This document shows positions 30,401 through 45,400 of a DNA stretch of 64,000 nucleotides, piece by piece (position 1 is the stretch's first letter; each line of letters begins with the position of its first letter). The stretch spans positions 65,099,708 through 65,163,707 of the forward strand of contig CM026387.1 in assembly GCA_014843695.1 (NCBI GenBank), given 5' to 3'. Source of the stretch: Archivesica marissinica (Eukaryota; Mollusca; Bivalvia; Venerida; Vesicomyidae). The position numbers were made by a program, and so were the translations under genes. The notes beneath the pieces were generated by a model. That model saw only the letters and a program-made list of their open reading frames with translations. It was not told the origin of the DNA and did no database searches.

Positions 30401-33400
30401 TATTCTAAATATCTACAGATCTTAAACATAGTTACGGAATCAATTATTCTAAATATATACAGATCCTAAACCAATTAACGGTATTCTAAATATCTACAGA
30501 TCTTAAACATTATTACGGAATCAATTATTTCATACTATAAGTTTTTCATATTTTTGGTGTGGCTCCTAACTCCATCTTCTAACGTTGTTCAAACTTGTGG
30601 CCCGGAAGAATTGTATTATCATACTATTTTCTGTTATGTTATATTTATGTTATATTTCGGGTTTTACGCCTGCATCAGCACAATTTCGGGCTATATCGCC
30701 GGCGGGCAGTTTACCTAACAACACCTTTCCTGGGCAGGCTCCAGCGGTTAACCAGTACTTGGGTGCACCAACCTCCGTAAGAAACTGCCAACTTTTTCAT
30801 ATAAATGAGACACGGCCTGAGCGGGACGCAAACCCGTGACCATCAGTGATGATAGGTTACAGTGGTATACAAGTCAGCGACCATAACCACTCGACCACAG
30901 AGGCGGACACTATTTTCTGTACTTATATAATGCTGAATGCAATCAAATATGATTAGACTAAAACACCAGACAATGCCAGTATCTCAGGTTATTCTCACCT
31001 ATTTAAATAAAACAATGTATGAGCAGAAGTGTTACTATCCCTATTTTAACCCACAAGAAATACAAAATGTTCATATTCCCCTATTTTGGAAAATCATTTT
31101 CCCCATTAATAAAACTAGGCCCTTATTTCGGAAAACAAGTCCTGATTATTTTCACATAAATTAAGGAACAGGTGTTTAACCATTTGCACGCTAGCGGCAG
31201 ATAAAAATCACTTTTGCAAACAGCATAAAGCCAGATCAGACGGCACACACCGTGCCGTCTGATCAGGCTCTATGCTGTTTGTTAATCGGATAGTGGAGCT
31301 GAAACACTTGGCTGAATGGCAAACAACATAGATCCTGGACATATATTGTTTGCAAATATGATTTTATTTACTCAGCAGGCAAAGGGTTAAGGTAGACCTT
31401 CAAACTAGAGAGAGGTTTAAGGAACAGAAGAGAACTTAGTTTACACTGCAACTGTTTCAGTAAATGCTATATCTCCAACAATCTTCACATAAGCCAAAGT
31501 CGTGATAGCACAGTGGATGCGAGTTCGTTAAAGAAATTTTAAATCCATATCCACATTGTGTATTCTGTCTCCCGCATGGCAGAATGAGATCACGAGAGCG
31601 GTTAATCTAATTCTTTGTGGAAGTGGTGATAGCTAGTGGATGTGCGTTCGCTTCAGGTGCGAAAGGTCCGGAGTTCGAGCCTCGCTGGAGCCGTTACGAT
31701 TATGCCCTTCGGCAAGGCATTTAAATTCCATGTTGCCTCTTCTCTCTCCCTCATGGCGATGGATTCCATCAGGAATGAGGCCTCGAGAGTGATTAATATA
31801 AGTTATTATTATTATACCAGATTTCTTGAGCGCCCTTTTCATGTAAAAATACACGTTCAAGGGCGCTGTTGTAAGTTGTAACAACTTGTTTCGCAATCGA
31901 GCTAAAATAAATTTGTATAAACTAATTATCCCAATCTACCAACTAGATTAAGCCCTGGCAAAGGATACTACACTGCGCGATGAAGCCGTAGACAAGATGC
32001 AACACCCAGTCCTGGTGAGCCTCATTTTCCAACATGTCTGACAGGTGCTTGTTCCAGATATACCGAGTCTCTGCTTTCGCCTTCACCCCAAATACTTGAC
32101 CTTCTTAAATAAACAATGTTTGAAATTGACATATCATTCAATGATATATTTATTGATTATTTGTTTTTAAGTATCATGTTACGATAAAAGGATGAAGTCA
32201 CAATAAAGTGACAATAAAATGATGAAGTGACGAGTTCGCACCATTCACACGGTAATAAAATACTATTGTTGCAATATAAGTATAATGTTGTTAACCCATT
32301 TGATTCTGGATACCGTTCAAACAGTATTTGCAAAGAACATAGAGCCAGATCAGCCGCCAATGAACATGCTGTCTGATCAGGCTCTATGCTATTCAGATGA
32401 TCTTGCTAAGACACTTGGCTATGTAGCAAACAACATGGATCCTGACCAGCACTGATAGGCTGATCTGGATCTATGTTGTTTGCAAAAGCCTTTAAATGTA
32501 TCCAGAATGAAATGGGTTAATATCTGTTCCGGGTTATTTATGTAAAATTTCATTTTATTTATGTAAAATTTCATCTTCCAAGAATAAATAGTTTATAGAT
32601 GTTTATGCATGTAATGGAAAATGTCATGGATTTTTCCTTTTCATTATATCTAACAAAGACATATGAAAGAATATGAAATACAATGAAAGAGATAAGACAC
32701 AACTACTCCACCCACCCATCCAACAATCAGTATACTGACCCATTCCTCCCACCGACTCACCCGTCAGCTCAAAATCCATGCATGTACACTCTTTCGTCTC
32801 AATAAACTTAATGTGCAATATATTGACCGAGTGTGTGTTTTACGTTTATTTACCGTCGCTACCGGTTACCCATATGAGCGACGCCTCCTGAAGAGATTAG
32901 TCATTTTAGATTTTTCGAGGATAGTGCAATGATACAGACAGAGACCCATTCCAGAATCTCCTCTGGTTCTTTTACGTGCACGGTGTACAGCACCGACACG
33001 AGACCTCGGTTTAACGTCCCATCTGAAAGACTGTTAATTTTATTAGGGTCAGACGGGGGGATCGAACCTGCAACCCCTGGATTACCAGTCCAGCATGTTA
33101 CCACTGGACTACAGATCCGTCTGTATATTGACCGATATTATGGATTAACACTATAACAATAATATCAAAATTCCTACCAAACAATAAGTAATTTCATGAA
33201 ATGGATTCTATTGTACATATTAATTGTTTGTTTTGAGGCTTTAATTCGCACCAACAGCTTAGGTTATATGGCGACTCCACTATTATGGCAGTCTTCACGA
33301 AACATTGCCAGAGTTTGTCTGACACCGGTCAGACAAATGATTAAAATGCACTTAAACTTTCAATATATTTTGTCTGACCAAAGGATTTTTTGTCTGACAT

Positions 33401-36400
33401 GTCAGGCGGTCCTACGGATTTCGGGAAGACTGATATGGCGACTCCATTATTCGAGCAGACGGGCACACAGGCAGAACCACCGACCTTCTGAAAGCCAGCT
33501 GGATAGCTTCCTCACATGTGATCATATGACATCCCCAGCTGTATTCAACCCTACAGTGATAAGGAGAGACCAGTAACCGCTCGGACACGGAGGCCCCCTG
33601 CAAAATATTCAAAACCGTATTTCAGTATGTAATAAGTTTCTTAATGAATATAGCCATCTGATATACCTTGTGCACTGGTTGACTTGGTATTGCCATGGGT
33701 TTTGTCTTCAGTGGGGATTTTGTATTGTGGTTTTACGGCTGGTTCCATGTTATACTGCAGAGTGTGTGTGAGATCATAGCTATAGCTGGAAAACAATCCA
33801 ATAATGAGATCCCATTTTGTGTGTGTTTAACCCTTTCAACACCACAGACCTCTCAATAGGCTTACAAAAAAGTGTAGATCCAGATGAGCCGGCTCATGAC
33901 GAGCCGTCTCATCAGGATCTGCACTTTTTGCCAGTGATATGACTATTTTTAGACATAATTACCCATTTTGATAAATGAACTTGTCCAAATGTGATTTTCT
34001 GATTCATTTATTGGTTTATGAATATCATGGACCAGTCCATGTGAGTTACTTGGTGTTGAATGGGTTAACTCTGCATGCTTTTTTTCCCCGGTTTATTTAT
34101 CGCTACCATATGAGCGACGCCTCCTGAAGAGATTAGTCATTTTAGATTTTTGGAGGATAGTGCAATGGTATAGAGAGAGACCCATTCCAGTCTCCTCTGG
34201 TTCTTTTACGTGCACGGTGTAAAGCACCGGCACGAAACCTCGATTTAACGTCCCATCTGAAACTGCTAATTTTATTATTGTCAGACGGGGGATTGAACCT
34301 GCGATCCCTGGATTATCACTGGACTACAGATCCTTGGGCGTCAGTAAATTGGGACCACTGACTTACCCTTGCACAGTCTACACCGTAACAATCTAATCAT
34401 AAGTCCAGGGCATGTCGATTTGCTTTCAGGCTAATTTGATAAATCCTAATACTTTTGACTACTATATTCAAAAATGCAGTAGTCATTTGGGCAAGTGATG
34501 TGCAATGGTAGTGTTCGCTTCAGGTGTGAAAGGCCCTTAATTCGAGCCCAGCTGTAGCAATTACGATTATGTCCTTATATAAGGCACTTAAATTCCACAT
34601 TTCCCTCCCTCGTGGCGATGGATTCCATCTAATCATCGGTTTCTTAGACTATCTCAATGTGCAGCACATTCTAATCATCAGTTCCTTAGACTATCTCATT
34701 GTGCAGCACATTCTAATCATCAATTCCTTAGACTATCTCATTGTGCAGCACATTCTAATCATCCGTTCCTTAGACTATCTCATTGTGCAGCACATTCTAA
34801 TCATCCGTTCCTTAGACTATCTCATTGTGCAGCACATTCTAATTATCCGTTCCTTAGACTATCTCATTGTGCAGCACATTCTAATCATCAGTTCCTTAGA
34901 TATCTCATTCCAAACATGTTTTATATCGAGTAAAATATGTTTGACAACCACATTAACCTCAACTTTCATGTCAAAATCCGCTTATGTATTTATTTACAAT
35001 GAGTTGCACACCAATATATTATAATGGAGGAGAATTATATAAGACTCTGTCTTTCATTCTAATCCTTTTTCTGTATTTTGTAAAATATGTTTAGACTAAG
35101 ATTAGTCTGTCTGATTAGCACAGTGGTTAGCGCGCTCACTTCTCACCAATGCAACCTGGGTTCGATCTTCGGACAAGGAAGTATGTGAGATGGTACGGTG
35201 GTCGCCAGAACGGATAGGTGGGTTTTCTCCGGGTACTCCAGTTTCCTCCCACACGAATGACCACATATACGCTTTCATCCGCGCCAACGAGAGTGATTAA
35301 TATAAGTTGTTAAAACTTGCTTCGCAATCATTGTAAAATAAATAAAGTTTAAACTTAAGATATTATAAGGAGCGAATGATTGGAAATTGTGATTATTGTC
35401 TTGTATTGCCATGTTTTCAACATTTATTTATAATGTTGAAGATGTGCACACTGTGATCAGGGATATTGTTAGTACAACCGCTCCCTGTAGTAGAAACAAC
35501 GACCTTCTGGATACTTTCCTTACATGAAAACACTTCCACCCGCCCAGTGGGATTCGAACCTACCGCGATGAGGTGCAAGGTGATTTAACGTCAACAACTG
35601 TGACCACTCATCCACGGAGGCCCCACAAATAAATTAAGGTTTAGCATATAATAACTGAATAGATTTGAATTAGGCTGTCCGATTAGCGCAGTGGTTAGTG
35701 TGCTCGCTTCTCACCAATGCAACCCGGGTTCGATCCTCGGACCGGGAAGTATGTGAGATGGTACGGTGGTCGCCAGATCGGATAGGTTGGTTTTCTCCGG
35801 GTACTCCGGTTTCCTCCCACACAAATGACCACATTAACGCTTTCATCTGCGCCAACGAGAGTGATTAATATAAGTTGTTAGAACTTGCTTTGCAATCGTA
35901 AAATAAATTAAGTTTTAAAAAATAGTTTTGAAGTTTTGACGAACCTTCAAACTGACATATACATCACTCTTCAATTTCAAATATATCTATTGCATTGTTT
36001 ATCCGATTCAATGTATTTTTTGTCTTTAAGCAGAATTACATATTATCATAGATTTGTTCATAATCGGTTGACATACATACCTAAAGTAGAAATTGCTGGA
36101 CAAGTCTACACTTTGAAACAATTTGACATATCTGAAATACGAAAAGGTACGTGCATTAGAATATCAGTTATATCTGTGGCAGTGGCACAGTGGTTAACAC
36201 ATAGGACTGCGAATCCAGGGATCGCAGATTCGATCCCTATCTGACCCTAATAATATTAACAGTCTTTCAAATGGGACTATAAACTGAGGTCTCATGTATC
36301 GGTGATATACACGGGGGCATGCAAAACAAGAGAGCCATGATGGCCCTGTATCACTGACCTGACTCCTATTTATACTTCGGGGTCACCATTTTAACACCTT

Positions 36401-39400
36401 TGAAAGTGCATTGAACATTAATGAATCTTACCAAATGTTGCTAAACTCCAAACTGTGGTTTGTGACAAGATTTTTGAAGAATATATGTTATTTTTAGACA
36501 GTGGCCATCTTTTATTCGCGACAATATCCACTGTAATCTGAAAAGGCTACACACATGAACTATAACTGCGAAACGATCATTTGACATTTCGGTAGCCTTC
36601 TTGGATGATTGCATCAGAGCGATCGCCTCGTCAATTTGATCTATTACATGACCATAATCGCCACGCCTATTTTTGATTGCTGGGTCGCTATTTGAACAAC
36701 ATTGAATGAGTATTGTACATCAATCATTCCAATCAAGATTTGTCAAATTCCGACTGGCTGTTCATGAGATTTTTTAATAATTTGTGCCATTTTTAGACGG
36801 GGGCCATCTTGAACTTCAGAGGAACTTTATTTTAACAACTTTGGAAAGGCTTCGCCCAAGGATCATACAAGTAGAGTTTCCTGAACATTGGTTAATTAGT
36901 TTGTGAAAAGAAGACGCTTGAAAACTCTCATAAAAGGTCAGCTACCCTTTTGATGGCCTTCTTGATGGTAAAATCCGGCTGACGGTTCATGAGAAGAATT
37001 TTTAAAGAATTTGTGCTATTTTTAGGCAGAGGCCATCTTGGATTACATAATGACAAGAATTTTAACAATTATGTAACCCCCCACCTACCCAAGTATCATG
37101 ATCATAAATGGTGGATATAAACCCAATGGTGACTGAGGAGAAGACTTTTGAAAATGTTCACGGATGACGACGGAGAGACACATTGCGGTAACAATACGTC
37201 ACATGACCTTTGCTCAGGTAGGCTAATAATATAGATCGAACATAAATGTGCATCTTAAATCTATTATTGATCGTGACATTTACTGTAATCTGCATATATC
37301 AACATGCTTACCTAAGTATATTTGTTGCTGCATTCCTGGGCTCAACTGGATGTATATATCTGACCCCGTCATTGGGTATCTACGGTATTACGTCGCTCCT
37401 GTCATACCTAGATACCTGGGCTCTTCTGGATGTATATATGTGACCCCATCTTTGGGTATCTACGGTATAACAGCACCTGTCATACCAACATACCTGGGTT
37501 CATCTGGATGTATATATCTCACCCGTCATTGGTATCTACGGTATAACATAGCTCCTGTCATACCAACATACCTGGGCTCATCTGGGTGTATATATCTCAC
37601 CCGTCATTGGGTATCTACGGTATAACATAGCACCTGTCATACCAACATACCTGGGTTCATCTGGGTGTATATATCTCACCCGTCATTGGGTATCTACTGT
37701 ATTACGTCGCTCCTGTCATACCAACATACCTGGGCTCATCTGGGTGTATATACCTGACCCCGTCATTGGGTATCTACTGTATAACAGCACCTGTCATACA
37801 AACATACCTGGGCTCATCTGGTGTATATATCTGTCCCCGTCATTGGGTATATACGGTATAACATAGCACCTGTCATACCAACATACCTGGGCTCATCTGT
37901 GTGTATATATCTCACCCAGTCATTGGGTATATACGATATAACATAGCACCTGTCATACAAACATACCTGGGCTCATCTGGGTGTAGATATCTGACCCCGT
38001 CATTGGGTATCTACGGTATAACATAGCACCTGTCATACCAACATTCCTGGGCTCAACTGGGTGTAGATATCTGACCCCGTCATTGGGTATCTACGGTATA
38101 ACATAGCACCTGTCATACAAACATACCTGGGCTCATCTACGGTATAACAGCACCTGTCATACCAACATACCTGGGCTCATCTGGGTGTAGATATCTGACC
38201 CCGTCATTGGGTATATACGGTATAACATAGCACCTGTCATACAAACATACCTGGGCTCATCTGGGTGTATATATCTCACCCGCCATTGGGTATCTACTGT
38301 ATAACATAACACCCGTCATACAAACATACCTGGGTTCATCTGGGTGTATATATCTAACCCGTCATTGGGTATCTACTGTATAACATAACACCAGTCATAC
38401 AAACATACCTGGGTTCATCTGGGTGTATATATCTAACCTCATCATTGGGTATCTACGGTATAACACAGCACCTGTCATACAAACATACCTGGGCTCATCT
38501 GAGTGTATATATCGGACCCCGTCTTTGGGTATATACGGTATAACACAGCACCTGTCATACCAACATACCTGGGCTCATCTGGGTGTATATATCTTCCCCC
38601 GAAATTGGATATATACGGTATAACATAGCACCTGTTATACAAACATACCTGGGCTCATCTGTGTGTATATATCTCACCCCGTCATTTGGTATATACGGTA
38701 TAACATAACACCTGTCATACCTACATACCTGGGCTCATCTGTGTGTATATATCTCACCCCGTCATTTGGTATATACGGTATAACATAACACCTGTCATAC
38801 CTACATACCTGGGCTCATCTGGGTGTATATATCTCACCCTGTCATTTGGTATATACGGTATAACATAACACCTGTCATACCTACATACCTGGGCTCATCT
38901 GGGTGTATATATCTCACCCCGTCATTGGGTATCTACGGTATAACATAGCACCTGTCATACCTACATACCTGGGCTCATCTGGGTGTAGATATCTCACCCC
39001 GTCATTGGGTATATACGGTATAACATAGCACCTGTCATACCTACATACCTGGGCTCATCTGGGTGTAGATATCTCACCCCGTCATTGGGTATATACTGCA
39101 TCACTGTGTCTTCTATCTTGTATATAGTATGGCTGCCAATCAGTGCCACCTTGCTTCTCTTCGTAATCAGCACCATATAATATCCTTCCAAAAACTTCAC
39201 AAAACCTGCGACACAAACAGTGAATCGACAATTATTCACTAATTTAACCCTTTTCCACATAGGAACTCCTCTCAACACGATTACAAATACCATGGACATA
39301 CGAGTACCGTAGTCAAACAAATAAACAACACCCATAATAAAATAGAAGTTATAACCGACTCTCTTTTTAATGTTTTCTCTCTTTTTTTATAGGATAAGTT

Positions 39401-42400
39401 TTCATTTGTTATTTAATTTATTCAACGGGTCTTTTAAAACCGAGCCTCTTGCAAGTTGTTATCGTTTTTTAGAAGTTTGTTTTACGCCTTCATCAGCACC
39501 ATTTCGGGTTATATCGCCGGCGGGCAGCTTACCTAACAACACCTTTCCTGGGCAGGCTCCAGCGGTTAACAAGTATTTGGTGCACCAAACTCCGTAAGAA
39601 ACTGCCAACTTTTTCATATAAACCCGACAGGACATAGACGGGGCTCAAACCAGTGACCATCAGTGATAAATAAATTAAATAACAAATGAACATACATATA
39701 AGATCCTGTTTATAACATAATCGTCTCAAAAAGTTTTTAATTCACTGAATTGCAAAAGTTGATATACCTGTGTTTCAGTTACAATCAACTCTCAGTTGCA
39801 AGGCAACCGTTGCATCCATTACACGACGGATGCTGAACTAAACATCCAAACTTCTTTCCCGAGAAGTGAAATCAACAACATTTTCATGGAATAAAGTAAG
39901 TTTTTCAAAGATTATTCAAATCCAGAAGGTCTCAGACCCATGTGACATACATACATGTATACATATAAACAAATATGGCGAGAGCAAATCACTATATCAA
40001 TATACCTAATTAATTATGCAACAGTAAATCAAATATGTATATGCATGGCATGTTTAACATACTATAAAGGCCCATAATGTTTTTGTTATTATGTTTATAA
40101 ATATGGGGCTCGAACTCACAACTCTCAGTTGCAAGGCAGACATTGCAGACATTGCATCCATTACATGACGGATGCTGAACTAAATGTCCAAACTTCTTTC
40201 CCAAGAAGTGAAATCAACAACATTTTCGTGGAATAAAGTATGTTTTTAATGCAACAGTAAAGCAAATATGTATATGCATGGCATGTTTAACATACTTTAA
40301 AGGCCCATAATGCTTCTGTTAAATACACACCAAACATCGTTCATGAAATTATGAAGAATATACTAAGAAAATATTAAATTTATTATTCTCTATGTGGAAG
40401 TTGTAATAGCGCAGTTGTAGCGAGTTCTCTTTAGGTGTTAAAGGCCCAGAGTTTGTGCCCATCTGTAGCAAGGCATTTAAATTCCACATTGCCTCTTCTC
40501 TCTCGTGGCTATGGAGTCACAGGGTTCCCTCTGTCTGAATGTTTGTCTGCGCCACTTCTGTCGCCAATTGAAAAACACTGGAGCCAATTAAAAAAATTTG
40601 GAGCCAACTAAGAGTCATATAGTTCACAAATAAATATTTGAAGCCATATATTTGACATAGGTTTTTTTCCGCCTATTCACAAAATTTAACGCCAATATTT
40701 GTTTTTTGTCGCAATTGGTGCCATTGACGACCGACAGCGGAAACCCTGATTCAATCAGCAATGAGGTCTCAAGAGTGATTAATATAAGTTGTAGAAACTT
40801 GTTTCGCAATCAAGCTAAAATAAATGTGCATAAACTAACAACGTTTTCTAGGATATAAATACTTGACCTTTTATTGATTCTTACTTGTATACCACTGTAA
40901 CCTATCATCACTAATGGTTACGGGTTCGACACCTGCTCTGACAGTATCTGATTATATGGAAAAGTTAGCAGCTTATTACGGAGATTGGTGCATCATAATA
41001 CTGGTTACTGGTTGGAGCCTGCCCAGGAAAGGTGTTCTTAGGTAAACTAGGTCACTCATCGGTAGTAGCGATAAAAACACTTTAAAAAAAAAAGATTCTT
41101 ACCAACAATTCCATAAGCTGATACACTTTTAGTAAGCCCGGTAGACAGTTGTCTGTGTTTGGATGTAGTTCTATTACCCGACTCTATCATCGTCAGCAAG
41201 TTCATGATTTCAAGCTTCGTGTACACATGCTGAAAATATGAGTTCCTGATGATAGTGTAACTGGTACTTATTCTCCCCTGCTAGTCATGTATTGCATGTT
41301 GGACAAACACATATAAAGTCAATCAACAAATTCTATAAATAGAATAATATTACTGTCATGTATTGCATGTTGGACACACACATATAAAGTCAATCAACAA
41401 AATTCTATAAATAGAATAATATTACTGTCATGTATTGCATGTTGGACACACACATATAAAGTCAATCAACAAATTCTATAAATAGAATAATATTACTAGT
41501 CATGTATTGCATGTTGGACAAACACATATAAAGTCAATCAACAAATTCTATAAATAGAATAATATAATATTTATTACTTACTACACCTAAATACAGCATT
41601 AGGAAATAGAAATTGTTATATTAATTACATGTAGAAGGTTAATTATGATAAATAAACAAAACATGTATCCCTCCACCATATTCCTGAACTGGTACAGTGA
41701 AATCTGTCCGATTTATTCAGGGTTCGCTAAAATATTCCAAAGGGCCATAACTCTAAACAAAATCAACAGAGCAAAGAGAATTACATCAGAATAATTATTA
41801 TAAATATAATATCTTTAACTAAGAGGGTGATTTGGGAGAACTGAGCAGCCTCTTCTATAGTGTGATCCAGGAGAATATTTAAGCTTTAACCCTTTAACCG
41901 AGCCGTCTCATCAGGATATGCACTTTTTGCCAGTGATATGACTATTTTTAGACATAATTACCCATTTTGATAAATGAACTTGTCCAAATGTGATTTTCTG
42001 ATTCATTTATTGGTTTATGAATATCATGTACCAGTCCATGTGAGTTACTTGGTGTTGAATGGGTTAATATGAGAGATACATTTATGCACAATCTCATGAC
42101 ACAGTGCAGCTGACACACTTTAATACACCCACTGGTATACATTACTACTCAAACTGGTATAGATTAATACACCCGCTGGTATACATTACTACTCAAACTA
42201 GTATAGATTAATTCTCCAGCTGGTATACATTACTACTCAAACTGGTATACATTACTACTCAAACTGGTATAGATTAATACACCCGCTGGTATACATTACT
42301 ACTCAAACTGGTATACATTACTACTCAACTAGTATAGATTAATACACCAGCTGGTATACATTACCACTCAAACTGGTATACATTACTACTCAAACTGGTA

Positions 42401-45400
42401 TAGATTAATACTCCAACTGGTATACATTACTACTCAAACTGGTATAGATTAATACACCCGCTGGTATAGATTAATACTCCAGCTGGTATACATTACTACT
42501 CAAACTGGTATAGATTAATACACCCGCTGGTATAGATTAATACTCCAGCTGGTATACATTACTACTCAAACTGGTATAGATTAATACACCCACTGGTATA
42601 GATTAATACTCCAGCTGGTATACATTACTACTCAAACTGGTATAGATTAATACACCCGCTAGTATAGATTAATACTCCAGCTGGTATACATTACTACTCA
42701 AACTGGTATAGATTAATACACCAGCTGGTATACATTACTACTCAAACTGGTATACATTACTACTCAAACTGGTATAGATTAATACTCCAACTGGTATACA
42801 TTACTACTCAAACTAGTATAGATTAATACTCCAACTGGTATACATTACTACTCAAACTGTTATAGATTAATACACCCGCTGGTATACATTACTACTCAAA
42901 CTAGTATAGATTAATACACCCGCTGGTATACATTACTACTCAAACTAGTATAGATTAATTCTCCAGCTGGTATACATTACTACTCAAACTGGTATACATT
43001 ACTACTCAAACTGGTATAGATTAATACACCCGCTGGTATACATTACTACTCAAACTGGTATACATTACTACTCAACTAGTATAGATTAATACACCAGCTG
43101 GTATACATTACCACTCAAACTGGTATACATTACTACTCAAACTGGTATAGATTAATACTCCAACTGGTATACATTACTACTCAAACTGGTATAGATTAAT
43201 ACTCCAACTGGTATACATTACTACTCAAACTGGTATAGATTAATACACCCGCTGGTATAGATTAATACTCCAGCTGGTATACATTACTACTCAAACTGGT
43301 ATAGATTAATACACCCGCTGGTATAGATTAATACTCCAGCTGGTATACATTACTACTCAAACTGGTATACATTACTACTCAAACTGGTATAGATTAATAC
43401 TCCAACTGGTATACATTACTACTCAAACTGGTATAGATTAATACACCAGCTGGTATACATTACTACTCAAACTGGTATACATTACTACTCAAACTGGTAT
43501 AGATTAATACTCCAACTGGTATACATTACTACTCAAACTAGTATAGATTAATACTCCAACTGGTATACATTACTACTCAAACTGTTATAGATTAATACAC
43601 CCGCTGGTATACATTACTACTCAAACTAGTATAGATTAATACACCCGCTGGTATAGATTAATACTCCAGCTGGTATACATTACTACTCAAACTGGTATAG
43701 ATTAATACACCCGCTGGTATAGATTAATACTCCAACTGGTATAGATTAATACTCCAACTGGTATACATTACTACTCAAACTAGTATAGATTAATACACCC
43801 GCTCGTATACATTACTACTCAAACTGGTATACATTACTACTGAAACTAGTATAGATTAATACACCCGCTGGTATACATTACTACTCAAACTGGTATACAT
43901 TACTACTCAAACTGGTATAGATTAATACACCCGCTGGTATACATTACTACTCAAACTGGTATACATTACTACTCAAACTGGTATACATTACTACTCAAAC
44001 TGGTATACATTAATACACCCGCCGGTATACATTACTACTCAAACTAGTATAGATTAATACACCCGCTGGTATACATTACTACTCAAACTGGTATACATTA
44101 CTACTCAAACTGGTATAGATTAATACACCTGCTGGTATACATTACTACTCAAACTGGTATACATTACTACTCAAACTGGTATAGATTAATACACCCGCCG
44201 GTATACATTACTACTCAAACTGGTATAGATTAATACACCCGCTGGTATACATTACTACTCAAACTGGTATACATTACTACTCAAACTGGTATAGATTAAT
44301 ACACCTGCTGGTATACATTACTACTCAAACTGGTATACATTACTACTCAAACTGGTATAGATTAATACACCCGCCGGTATACATTACTACTCAAACTGGT
44401 ATAGATTAATACACCCGCTGGTATACATTACTACTCAAACTGGTATACATTACTACTCAAACTGGTATAGATTAATACACCAGCTGGTATACATTACTAC
44501 TCAAACTGGTATACATTACTACTCAAACTGGTATACATTACTACTCAAACTGGTATAGATTAATACACCCGCTGGTAAACATTACTACTCAAACTGGTAT
44601 AGATTAATACACCCGCCGGTATACATTACTACTCAAACTAGTATACATTACTACTCAAACTGGTATAGATTAATACACCCACCGGTATACATTACTACTC
44701 AAACTGGTATACATTACTACTCAAACTAGTATAGATTAATACACCCACTGGTATACATTACTACTCAAACTGGTATACATTACTACTCAAACTGGTATAG
44801 ATTAATACACCCGCCGGTATACATTACTACTCAAACTGGTATACATTACTACTCAAACTGGTATAATTACTACTCAAACTGGTATAGATTAATACACCAG
44901 CTGGTATACATTACTACTCAAACTGGTATACATTACTACTCAAACTGGTATAGATTAATACTCCAACTGGTATACATTACTACTCAAACTAGTGTAGATT
45001 AATACTCCAACTGGTATACATTACTACTCAAACTGTTATAGATTAATACACCCGCTGGTATACATTACTACTCAAACTAGTATAGATTAATTCTCCAGCT
45101 GGTATACATTACTACTCAAACTGGTATACATTACTACTCAAACTAGTGTAGATTAATACTCCAACTGGTATACATTACTACTCAAACTAGTATAGATTAA
45201 TACACCCGCTGGTATACATTACTACTCAAACTAGTATAGATTAATTCTCCAGCTGGTATACATTACTACTCAAACTGGTATACATTACTACTCAAACTGG
45301 TATAGATTAATACACCCGCTGGTATACATTACTACTCAAACTGGTATACATTACTACTCAACTAGTATAGATTAATACACCAGCTGGTATACATTACCAC

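Noticed and set aside
34569..35024. 151-codon ORF with [11 protein letters not shown] repeats
   Set aside because: SINE fragment plus a 42-bp array; period divisible by three.
37246..38623. Plus-strand ORFs across the 80-bp array
   Set aside because: Antisense of copied FIG4 exon 4 sequence; no independent coding evidence.
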